DNA of 64,000 nucleotides from Paucihalobacter ruber (GTDB lineage Bacteria; Bacteroidota; Bacteroidia; Flavobacteriales; Flavobacteriaceae), in assembly GCF_006494535.1 (NCBI RefSeq), contig NZ_VHIQ01000001.1:312736-376735 (forward strand), in the 5' to 3' direction. The position numbers were made by a program, and so were the translations under genes. Every line of letters starts with the position of its first letter. Position 1 is the stretch's first letter. Positions 27,067-34,390 of this stretch are shown in pieces. Under the pieces are notes generated by a model, which searched no databases, was not told the origin of the DNA, and saw only the letters and a list, made by a program, of their open reading frames with translations.

Positions 27067-27129
27067 ACTCGAACCTGTGTCCGCCTTCGGGTTATGAGCC
27101 CGACGAGCTACCTACTGCTCTATCCCGCG
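27067..27129 (-). pseudogene. Partial tRNA unit 1 (anticodon arm intact)
   Basis: Carries the tRNA 5' half from CGCGGG through D arm and a complete anticodon stem-loop (GGGCTCATAACCC), then GAAGGCGGACACAGG and the T-loop sequence TTCGAGT. The 3' T stem and acceptor strand are missing, so it cannot fold into a mature tRNA. Confidence 0.85.
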
Positions 27130-27158
27130 ATATATTTTCAATATTTTAATTCCTCTTT

Positions 27159-27223
27159 ACTCGAACCTGTGTCCGCCTTCGGCGGATATGAGCCCGACGA
27201 GCTACCTACTGCTCTATCCCGCG
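27159..27223 (-). pseudogene. Partial tRNA unit 2
   Basis: 5' half as in unit 1 up to GGGCTCATA, after which the 3' anticodon strand is replaced by the palindrome TCCGCC-GAA-GGCGGA (minus-strand reading), then ACACAGG and the T-loop remnant. No acceptor 3' strand. Confidence 0.85.
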
Positions 27224-27252
27224 ATATATTTTCAATATTTTAATTCCTCTTT

Positions 27253-27317
27253 ACTCGAACCTGTGTCCGCCTTTGGCGGATATGAGCCCGACGAGCTACC
27301 TACTGCTCTATCCCGCG
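27253..27317 (-). pseudogene. Partial tRNA unit 3
   Basis: Same as unit 2 except for the hairpin loop (AAA on the minus strand). The D arm and the 5' acceptor strand are unchanged relative to the intact tRNA. Confidence 0.85.
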
Positions 27318-27346
27318 ATATATTTTCAATATTTTAATTCCTCTTT

Positions 27347-27411
27347 ACTCGAACCTGTGTCCGCCTTTGGCGGATATGAGCCCGACGAGCTACCTACTGC
27401 TCTATCCCGCG
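27347..27411 (-). pseudogene. Partial tRNA unit 4 (promoter-proximal)
   Basis: Identical by eye to unit 3. Its 5' end (CGCGGG) lies 11 bases after the -7 element of the promoter, so its first base would be near the 5' end of the primary transcript. Confidence 0.85.
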
Positions 27412-27422
27412 ATATTGGTTGG

Positions 27423-27453
27423 CAAAGATACTACGTTTTTTGCGAAATACAAA
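27423..27453 (-). promoter_or_regulatory. Promoter of tRNA array
   Basis: On the minus strand TTTG (27453-27450), 19 bases, then TATCTTTG (27430-27423). This matches the Bacteroidota housekeeping consensus TTTG / TAnnTTTG with ideal spacing. It reads into the four partial tRNA units and then the intact initiator tRNA. No other promoter-like element is seen inside the repeat units. Confidence 0.85.
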
Positions 27454-27465
27454 ACCATTGTAAAA

Positions 27466-27505
27466 AATAACTCCCAATTAAAAATTAATTCAAATGGGAG
27501 TTATT
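27466..27505 (-). terminator. Terminator of LRR-protein gene
   Basis: An 11-bp stem AATAACTCCCA / TGGGAGTTATT with an 18-base AT-rich loop, followed on the minus strand by TTTTTTA. It lies 27 bp after the LRR gene stop codon and just upstream of the tRNA-array promoter. Confidence 0.75.
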
Positions 27506-27531
27506 CTCTAACTTAAATAAACAATTGCATT

Positions 27532-28365
27532 TTAGTCTTCTGTATCTAAAGTTGCGATGGTGCCTTTACTGGTTGAGTTATCATATTCAAATGTAGTCAT
27601 ATGTGGAAATCTCTGGTATAAACTAGCGTATTCACGTGAAAAAGCATTGTTACCTATCATTAAGGTTTTAAGTTGGGTACATTGGGCCAACTCATTAGGT
27701 ATTTCACCGTAAAAAGCATTATTACCTATCACTAGTTCTTCCAGTTGAGCTAAATTGCCTACTGATGAAGGAAGAACTCCAAATAAATTATTATCAAATA
27801 CACTTAACACCTTTAATTGAGTTAAATTACCAATAGATTTAGGTAATTTACCAGATAGTTCATTACTGCTTAATATTAAAACTTTAAGTTTATTTAAATC
27901 TCCTAAAGTTTCAGGCATAACACCCGATAAATTATTATTAAAAAGCTCTAAATACTCCAAATTAACTAGTTTACTAATTTTAGGAGATAAAGAACCTGAT
28001 AATTTATTTGAAAAAAGTTTTAAAGAAGTCAAATTATTAAGGTTAAATAAACCTTGAGGCAACTGCCCTTCTAATGAATTAAATGATAAGTCTAATACTT
28101 TTAATTGCGACAGAGTCCCGATACTTTGAGGAATTCGACCTGATAAATTGTTAAAACTTAATTTCAGCTCTGTAACATTTTCGTTTTCTACGGTTACTCC
28201 AAACCATGAAGCAACATCGGCTTTTAAATCCCATTTGGTATTCCAATTTTCACCATTGGTTGATTTGTATAAATCTATTAAGGCTTGTTTTTGAGTAGGT
28301 GCAACATCAGCCAAAATTGGAAGGCTAAACACGCATAAAAACACATTTAAAATAAGTTGTTTCAT
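27532..28365 (-). CDS. Exported leucine-rich-repeat protein
   Basis: 277 residues from the ATG at 28365, which gives the signal peptide MKQLILNVFLCVFSLPILAD; a GTG 24 bp upstream is less likely. The N-terminal cap (ALIDLYKSTNGENWNTKWD) is followed by about eight 24-residue repeats of plant type, L-x-x-N-x-L-S-G-x-(I/L)-P with SIGNLTQLKVL linkers. No sorting domain is obvious after the repeats; the tail is Asp/Thr-rich. Such proteins are usually surface or periplasmic binding scaffolds. It lies upstream of the tRNA promoter on the same strand, ended by a terminator. Confidence 0.85.
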   Translation of the reverse strand: MKQLILNVFLCVFSLPILADVAPTQKQALIDLYKSTNGENWNTKWDLKADVASWFGVTVENENVTELKLSFNNLSGRIPQSIGTLSQLKVLDLSFNSLEGQLPQGLFNLNNLTSLKLFSNKLSGSLSPKISKLVNLEYLELFNNNLSGVMPETLGDLNKLKVLILSSNELSGKLPKSIGNLTQLKVLSVFDNNLFGVLPSSVGNLAQLEELVIGNNAFYGEIPNELAQCTQLKTLMIGNNAFSREYASLYQRFPHMTTFEYDNSTSKGTIATLDTED

Positions 28366-28491
28366 AATAGCAGATTTGTGTGGGGACACGATTATGAAAC
28401 GAATGTAATATCAAATCGCTAAAGTGACAATTATTTTCGATGAAATACACTTTTTGTTAACAGTTTTTGACTGTTTTTCGACCAACTACAA

Positions 28492-28674
28492 CTATTGCTC
28501 AATATTTTCGGCTTCTAATCGGGTAATTTCACCTTCAAAAACCGATACGGTAAGTTGAATTGGATTGCAGCAAACCTCGCAATCTTCGATGTATTGTTGT
28601 TCTTCAACAGAGATGTCAATCAACATTGAAATGGTTTCCCAACAATACGGACAACTAAAAAACTGTTCTTCCAT
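28492..28674 (-). CDS. CPXCG-motif cysteine-rich small protein
   Basis: 60 residues. It contains C8-P-Y-C (SCPYCWETI) near the start and DCEVCCNPI about 25 residues later, a zinc-ribbon arrangement, followed by a short acidic tail. It matches the CPXCG family, of unknown function. It starts 12 bp after the TolC-like gene stops, so it is the last gene of the RND efflux operon by position. Whether it serves the pump is unknown. Confidence 0.85.
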   Translation of the reverse strand: MEEQFFSCPYCWETISMLIDISVEEQQYIEDCEVCCNPIQLTVSVFEGEITRLEAENIEQ

Positions 28675-28686
28675 CTTTAAGTACCG

Positions 28687-30012
28687 CTAAAAAGAAGTGT
28701 TTAGTAGCTCGCCACTAAGTTGAAGCACCACTATTTCGGCGAGCTTGGCATCGTACTTAGCCTCATTTCTTCTTAATTCGGCTGCGAGTAAATTTAATTG
28801 TGCTGTTCTAAATTCAATAGACGTTACCTGTCCAAGCTTAAATTTCTCTTCGGTTCGCTCAAAATTATTAGTAGCTGTAATGATATTATTCTGCTGAATA
28901 TCAAAGACCTTCAACTTATTTTGATAGTCATCCCAAGCATTTTCAAAATCTCTTACAATACTCAAAACCAATTGTTCTTTTTGTAACTTTTGATTTTCGA
29001 GTGCTATCTGGGCATTTTTTACCCGCGTAATGGTATTACCACCATCAAATAAATTCCAGGTTAAATTAACCCCTGCCGAAATACCGGTATTGGTTAAAAC
29101 TGCGACGAAGGCCGCGGGATTGTTGTTATTTTCATTCCATCCATAAGTACCGGTTAAGCCTATGCTTGGTAAGTATCCCGATTTGTTTGCTTTAATGGTA
29201 AACTCGTTAATTTTGATATTCTTTTCAACCTGAATCAATGCCGCATTATTGGTTTTAAGCTTTTCAAGCAGTTCTTCTTTGTTTAAACTCAATAAAAAAT
29301 CCAATTTGGTGTCTACTTCAAATATGCCTGAAATAGTATTACCTGTTACAAAGTTTAAATCGCGTTTGGCATTAATCAATGCCTGCCTGGAGTTGATAAG
29401 ATTAATACTATCGTTATTAATATCTACTTCGGCGTTTAACACATCTAACTTGGTATTTTGACCATAATCAAACTGATAAGATGCCCTTTCTAATCTGTCT
29501 TTTGATATATCGAGTGTTGTTTTTAAAGAGGAAACATTTTCTGATTGCTTGGCTACATCATAGTAAATAGTTAATAATTGCACTATGGTGTTTTCTATGG
29601 TTTCACGTGCCTGAACCTCGGTTAAATTATAGGTTTCCTTTAAGCTCTTGTAATTGTACAACCTACCTAAGCCATCAAACAACGTATAGTTTAAATTTAA
29701 GGCCGCATTATATCTTGAACTTTCTGCGCCATCTAGAGCCGTTGAACCACCATTGGAAAACTCAGCAGCAATATTATCTCTGTTGTAAACTGCACCGGCT
29801 ACACCATCTAATGTTGGTAAAAAACCCGAGTTTAATACACTTTGATTATTTTTAGCCTCTTCTACTGTATTATTAGCGATTTTAATACCGTAATTATTAT
29901 CTAGGGCTAACTCAATGGCCTGTTCTGTTGTTACCAAATTTTGGGCCTTGACAAAACTGAAGGCCAGTAACATTACATATAAGAAGTAATGGTTAATATT
30001 CTGCTTCTTCAT
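28687..30012 (-). CDS. TolC-like outer-membrane efflux channel
   Basis: 441 residues from the ATG at 30012; a TTG three codons earlier is also open. The signal peptide ends at FSFVKAQ. Two long helical repeats typical of the OEP family are visible (TTEQAIELALDNNYGIKIA; then LQKEQLVLSIVRDFENAW and FKLGQVTSIEFRTAQ). It forms the outer-membrane exit duct of the tripartite pump encoded upstream. Its start overlaps the end of the RND gene by 20 bp, indicating translational coupling. Confidence 0.9.
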   Translation of the reverse strand: MKKQNINHYFLYVMLLAFSFVKAQNLVTTEQAIELALDNNYGIKIANNTVEEAKNNQSVLNSGFLPTLDGVAGAVYNRDNIAAEFSNGGSTALDGAESSRYNAALNLNYTLFDGLGRLYNYKSLKETYNLTEVQARETIENTIVQLLTIYYDVAKQSENVSSLKTTLDISKDRLERASYQFDYGQNTKLDVLNAEVDINNDSINLINSRQALINAKRDLNFVTGNTISGIFEVDTKLDFLLSLNKEELLEKLKTNNAALIQVEKNIKINEFTIKANKSGYLPSIGLTGTYGWNENNNNPAAFVAVLTNTGISAGVNLTWNLFDGGNTITRVKNAQIALENQKLQKEQLVLSIVRDFENAWDDYQNKLKVFDIQQNNIITATNNFERTEEKFKLGQVTSIEFRTAQLNLLAAELRRNEAKYDAKLAEIVVLQLSGELLNTSF

Positions 30013-33000
30013 GTTGCTCAATTATTGCGCGTTCTACTTCTTCTTTTGAGACCTTATTACCTGTAATTAGCCATTTCATAAATGTTTTGATATCGTTACT
30101 AACCGACAGCAATAATGGTAATGCCAGTAATGTTAAAATGGTGGCGTAGGCAATACCAAACGAAATTGAAATAGCCATAGGCTTTAAAAATTGCGCCTGT
30201 CTGCTCTTCTCTAAAAGTAATGGTGCTAAACCTGCAACAGTTGTAAGCGATGTTAAAAATATCGCTCTAAATCTAGATTTACCGGCATTTTTTAAGGCAT
30301 CATCAAAAGTGAGTCCGGCCTTAAGGTTAAGATTAAATTTACTAATTAGCACCAGTCCGTCGTTCACCATAATGCCTATTAATGCGATAATTCCCAATAA
30401 AGACAACACATTTAAAGGGAACCCAAAGATATAATGCCCTAAAGCAACAGCAGTTAAACTAAACGGAATAAGTACTAACAGTAAAAATGGCTGACTATAA
30501 CTGCGGAAGGTGAAAGCAATAGTTGCATAAATTAGAATTAAAATGATACTACCGGCACTTTTTAAAGAGCGATTTAATTTGGTTGCTTCACGGTTTTGAC
30601 CTTCAAACGAGGCAGTAATTGTGGGATATCGGGTTTGCATATCAGGAATGATATTATTTCTGATATCATCTAAAATATCGGTATTACTGGCATTGGGATC
30701 TTTTAAATCGGCCAGAATTTGAATTTCTCGTTGACCCGACAAATGGTTAATCAATAAATCACCGCGTTCTATGGAATATTCGGCAATGTCTCTTAAGGCT
30801 ATTCTGTTACCATCTGGCGTAACAATACGCATATCGTCTAGGTCTGTGATAGAACCGCGATTGGGCCTGTCATATCGCACCCAAACTCTTATTTCGTCTT
30901 GTCCACGCTGAAAGCGCTGCGATTGCAATCCAAAGAAACCAGCTCTTACCTGATTCATGACGGTTCTTAAATCGAGTCCTAACAAGTAGGCATTTTCTTT
31001 AAGCTTGATTCGTATTTCTTTAATTCCTGCCGGATCGTTATCCTGAACGTCTTTGAGCAAGGGATTACTTTCCATGATTTGTTTTAACTCAACTTTGGCT
31101 GCTTTTAATTCGTCTATGTTATTACTAAGTAATGATACAGAAACAGGACTACCACCGAAATTTCCACCCGAATCAAAAGCCAGACGTTCTACACCGGTTA
31201 CGGGCCCAACAACTTCTCTTAACCTATTAGCAACCATTAACGCATTAATTTCATCAGGGCGTTCTTCGCCAGGTAACATATTAATTTGGAGTCTTGCACT
31301 AGATGAGCTGCTAAGAGACCTGATTGAGTTTTCAAATAACAACTTCCCGGTTCCATTTAAGTATTTTTCTGTGAATTCTTTATTGACAATTTCAGATTTC
31401 TCTTCAATCATACTGATAATAGAATCGGTCGTGCGCTCGTTGGTGCCGTTGGGCATATCTAAGGTCACAGATACCTGGTCACTGGCAATTCGTGGAAAAA
31501 TGGTAACACCTATAACACCACCACCAATAAATCCGAATGATAAAATAAGAAGCATCACAAAAATACCTATAGCCAGTATTTTGTATTTTAATATTTTGTC
31601 TAAAATTGGCGCATACAATTTATCTCTTAAATAAGACATAAACGCATCTCCATAACTGTTAATGCTACGCATACCGGAGAAAAATTTCTGCAACTTGCCT
31701 TTATCTTTCTTCTGAGCTTTTACCCTTAAAGCTTTGGAGTGGGCCAAATGCGCGGGTAAAATAATAAGCGCTTCAACTAAAGAAACCACCAAGGTTAAAA
31801 TTACGATGACAGATACTTCACCAAAAAATTCACCAATTCTACTTTCTAAAAATAAGAAGGTTGAAAAGGCTAATACTGTTGTTAATATAGCCGAGACTAC
31901 AGGCGGAATAACCTCCATTACCCCATCAATTGCAGCATCAACCGGTTTCTTTCCGTTTTCGTAATGCTGGTAGATATTTTCGGCTATGACTATACCATCA
32001 TCTACCAAAATACCAATAACAATGATCATCCCAAAAAGCGATAATACATTGATGGTAACATTAAACATGCCTGCGAAGATAAACATCCCCAAAAACGCTA
32101 TGGGTAAGCCAAAAGCTACCCAAAAAGCCAAGCGAACATTTAAAAATACTGATAGAAATAACAGTACCAAAATCATACCTGCAATGGCATTTTCAGTAAG
32201 TAATTTAGTGCGTTGGTTAAGTGTTATAGATAAGTCTCTAACAACATCTAAGCGTACATTACTGTATTTTTGGTTAAACTCATCGATATAGGCTTTTACC
32301 TTATCTGCCGATGAAATTAAATCCTCATTATTAGTACTGGTTACGGTAATATTTATAGAAAGATTACCGTTAAAATAAGTTACATTAGGCGTTTCAGAAA
32401 AGCGATCTCTAATGACCGCTACATCTTTAAGTCTAACCGTTTTACCATCGGGTGAAGCTTTTACCACCACATTCGAGAGTTCGTCAGCATAATAACTTCG
32501 ATTATTGGCTCTAATTAAATATTCTTCGGCGTTGGTTTTTACGTTTCCACCGGTGACTAAAATATTAGATTCGGCTACGGCATTAGAAACATCGGTAAAT
32601 GTAAGATTATAAGCCAAAAGGGTTGTTTCGTTGACTGCAATTTCAATTTCTTCCTCAGGATAACCGGTAATTTCAATTTGAGAAATACCTTCAATAGCTC
32701 TTAAATCGTTTTCAATTTGTCTGCCTATTTGTTTTAAAGTTGCCAGCGGAATGTTTTCGCCACTTACTGCAAAACTAATTGTTTGTCGTACTTCTTCTTG
32801 TTTGGCCACAATCAAAGGCTCCATTCCTAAAGGAAAACTGGGAACACGGTCTACGGCATTTTTTACTTCAAGAAGAAGAAAATCGAGGTTTTCACCCTTT
32901 TGAATTTCAACAGTAATAGTACCGGCATTTTCTCTGGAAACCGAAGTAACACGATCAATTCCGCGTAGTCCTTTTAAATTATCTTCAATTTGAAGTACAA

Positions 33001-33190
33001 TACCTTCCTCAATTTCCTGAGGTGAGGCACCGGGATAAGTAATGCTAATGGTGATTATTTTTGAATCAGCCAGAGGGAAAAACGAAGACTTGAGGGATAA
33101 TAAACCAATAATACCAAACACCACGAAAGCACCAATAACCACATTAACCGCTACGTGATATCTTATGAAGTAAGAAATAATTTTGCGCAT
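29993..33190 (-). CDS. RND efflux pump permease (HAE1/AcrB type)
   Basis: 1065 residues with the 12-helix RND layout: TM1 at about 10-30, a first large periplasmic domain (PGASPQEIEEGIVLQIED), TM2-6 from about 330, a second periplasmic domain, and TM8-12 after about 870. The proton-relay aspartates are in GIVVDD-type GILVDDGIVIAENIY, and the mirrored GIMVNDGLVLISKFN is present. This is a drug or hydrophobic-compound pump rather than a metal pump. The adaptor gene lies 2 bp upstream and the TolC-like gene overlaps its end. The substrate is unknown. Confidence 0.93.
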   Translation of the reverse strand: MRKIISYFIRYHVAVNVVIGAFVVFGIIGLLSLKSSFFPLADSKIITISITYPGASPQEIEEGIVLQIEDNLKGLRGIDRVTSVSRENAGTITVEIQKGENLDFLLLEVKNAVDRVPSFPLGMEPLIVAKQEEVRQTISFAVSGENIPLATLKQIGRQIENDLRAIEGISQIEITGYPEEEIEIAVNETTLLAYNLTFTDVSNAVAESNILVTGGNVKTNAEEYLIRANNRSYYADELSNVVVKASPDGKTVRLKDVAVIRDRFSETPNVTYFNGNLSINITVTSTNNEDLISSADKVKAYIDEFNQKYSNVRLDVVRDLSITLNQRTKLLTENAIAGMILVLLFLSVFLNVRLAFWVAFGLPIAFLGMFIFAGMFNVTINVLSLFGMIIVIGILVDDGIVIAENIYQHYENGKKPVDAAIDGVMEVIPPVVSAILTTVLAFSTFLFLESRIGEFFGEVSVIVILTLVVSLVEALIILPAHLAHSKALRVKAQKKDKGKLQKFFSGMRSINSYGDAFMSYLRDKLYAPILDKILKYKILAIGIFVMLLILSFGFIGGGVIGVTIFPRIASDQVSVTLDMPNGTNERTTDSIISMIEEKSEIVNKEFTEKYLNGTGKLLFENSIRSLSSSSSARLQINMLPGEERPDEINALMVANRLREVVGPVTGVERLAFDSGGNFGGSPVSVSLLSNNIDELKAAKVELKQIMESNPLLKDVQDNDPAGIKEIRIKLKENAYLLGLDLRTVMNQVRAGFFGLQSQRFQRGQDEIRVWVRYDRPNRGSITDLDDMRIVTPDGNRIALRDIAEYSIERGDLLINHLSGQREIQILADLKDPNASNTDILDDIRNNIIPDMQTRYPTITASFEGQNREATKLNRSLKSAGSIILILIYATIAFTFRSYSQPFLLLVLIPFSLTAVALGHYIFGFPLNVLSLLGIIALIGIMVNDGLVLISKFNLNLKAGLTFDDALKNAGKSRFRAIFLTSLTTVAGLAPLLLEKSRQAQFLKPMAISISFGIAYATILTLLALPLLLSVSNDIKTFMKWLITGNKVSKEEVERAIIEQHEEAEY

Positions 33191-33192
33191 AC

Positions 33193-34320
33193 CTATTCAG
33201 ATTCTGATTGAGATGCCGGTTTTACCAACATGCCTGCATAAGCACCCGGAACTTGCCTGGATAAAATAATTGTACCATCAGGGACATCTTTTAAAACCAC
33301 TGTTTTTTCGGAAAAGAAAACAGGCTTTACAGGAATAAGATCTAAAACCGAATCTCTTACTACAAATATTTCGTTAGATTCTAGTAACAAAGATCTTCTA
33401 ATCTCAATGGCATTACTCTCGGTTTTAGCATCTAAATTAGCTTCTAAATACATGCCTTCTTTTAATTCAGGATGCTTAACCTCGATAAAGGCCGTGATGG
33501 TTTGGGTGGCAGCATCAATACTTCCGTTAACTCTGGAAACCACTCCTTCGTAAGTTTTAGATTTATCTAAAGTATTTAGCTGAACCTTTTTACCAACCTC
33601 TAATAAGTTCGAAAATGTTTTGGTGATGGCCACTTGCATTTCATACACCGAAGGATCTATAAATTCGCCTAATTTTTGACCGCTTCTAATAAGTGTACCT
33701 TCTGTTACCAATGCCTCGGTTAAAATACCGGTATATGGCGCTACGATGCGATATTTCACGAGGCGTTGTTCCATATTTTTTACGTTGTAATAGCCTGTAA
33801 CAATACCTCTTCCTGTTATAAAATAATTCTCCTTTTCAGAAGTCATTTCAGGTAGCTTTGGAGTAGTTTTTTGAATATCAAAACCAGACAAATAATTGAG
33901 CCATTTCTGGTAAACTTCCGGAAAATCTAACCTCAAATCGGGCATAATCGCAGCAATATCGTTGTAAAGATTGCTTTTAGCCGCTTGTACCGAAGCGTAG
34001 TATTCATCGGCATCGATATTAATTAATGTTTCGCCCTGACGGTAAACAGTGCCGGGTTTAAATTCTTTGTTACCTATTTTAAATAAACCTTGAACTTCGG
34101 CATACAGCTCAAGCCTTCTTTTGGCTACTAAATTACCGTTTGCAGGAATAACAATTGGTATATCACCATTGGTAACTTCTTCAGCAAAAACATTTTTTAC
34201 AACTTTTTCAAACTGTGGCTTTGGCTTGTTTTTATTAGCTATTAGGTGCTTAGCGTACATAACGCTGCCTATAATAAAGGCGATACCTAAAACAGATAAC
34301 AATATTTTTCTAAGTAACAT
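33193..34320 (-). CDS. RND efflux periplasmic adaptor
   Basis: 375 residues. An N-terminal anchor (LLSVLGIAFIIGSVMYA) precedes a split lipoyl/barrel-sandwich domain (VAKRRLELYAEVQGLFKIG; then YRIVAPYTGILTEALVTEG) and the beta-barrel (GKKVQLNTLDKSKTYEGVVS). It links the RND permease to the outer-membrane channel. It is the first gene of the operon, and a -7-like element lies upstream at 34343-34350. The hairpin region between lipoyl halves is short. Confidence 0.9.
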   Translation of the reverse strand: MLLRKILLSVLGIAFIIGSVMYAKHLIANKNKPKPQFEKVVKNVFAEEVTNGDIPIVIPANGNLVAKRRLELYAEVQGLFKIGNKEFKPGTVYRQGETLINIDADEYYASVQAAKSNLYNDIAAIMPDLRLDFPEVYQKWLNYLSGFDIQKTTPKLPEMTSEKENYFITGRGIVTGYYNVKNMEQRLVKYRIVAPYTGILTEALVTEGTLIRSGQKLGEFIDPSVYEMQVAITKTFSNLLEVGKKVQLNTLDKSKTYEGVVSRVNGSIDAATQTITAFIEVKHPELKEGMYLEANLDAKTESNAIEIRRSLLLESNEIFVVRDSVLDLIPVKPVFFSEKTVVLKDVPDGTIILSRQVPGAYAGMLVKPASQSESE

Positions 34321-34342
34321 ATAGTTGGTAGTATAATGCTTA

Positions 34343-34350
34343 CAAAAGTA
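34343..34350 (-). promoter_or_regulatory. Possible -7 element of RND operon
   Basis: Minus-strand TACTTTTG fits TAnnTTTG about 23 bp upstream of the adaptor start codon. A good TTTG at the expected distance is missing, so this is only a candidate. Confidence 0.35.
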
Positions 34351-34390
34351 TACTAATGTCTAACTTTTGAAGTTAAAAAAAACATAAAGA

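Larger units (their letters stand above)
27038..27411 (-). repeat. Tandem array of four tRNA-half units
   Basis: Four contiguous direct repeats of 92, 94, 94 and 94 bp (27038-27129, 27130-27223, 27224-27317, 27318-27411). Each is an AT-rich 29-bp spacer plus the 5' portion of the initiator tRNA. They lie between a consensus promoter and the intact tRNA, so all four should be transcribed ahead of it. There are no variable spacers, which excludes a CRISPR array. Copies 3 and 4 look identical. Copy 2 differs in the hairpin loop, and copy 1, nearest the tRNA, keeps the native anticodon arm. Confidence 0.9.

Noticed and set aside
27038-27411. Possible CRISPR array
   Set aside because: The units are contiguous and nearly identical, with no unique spacers. 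They derive from the adjacent initiator tRNA, and no cas gene is present.
27273-27470. Plus-strand ORF across the tRNA-half repeats
   Set aside because: It is only an open frame through repeated, tRNA-derived DNA on the strand opposite to the promoter, with repeated peptide units and no start signal.
28440-28491. Hairpin ACAGT/ACTGT as terminator after the CPXCG gene
   Set aside because: The stem is short, the T run lies on the wrong side for the minus-strand gene, and the position is equally well explained by chance in AT-rich DNA.
31053-31634. 193-codon plus-strand ORF inside the RND pump gene
   Set aside because: It is antisense to a clearly coding gene, has biased low-complexity composition and no family signature.
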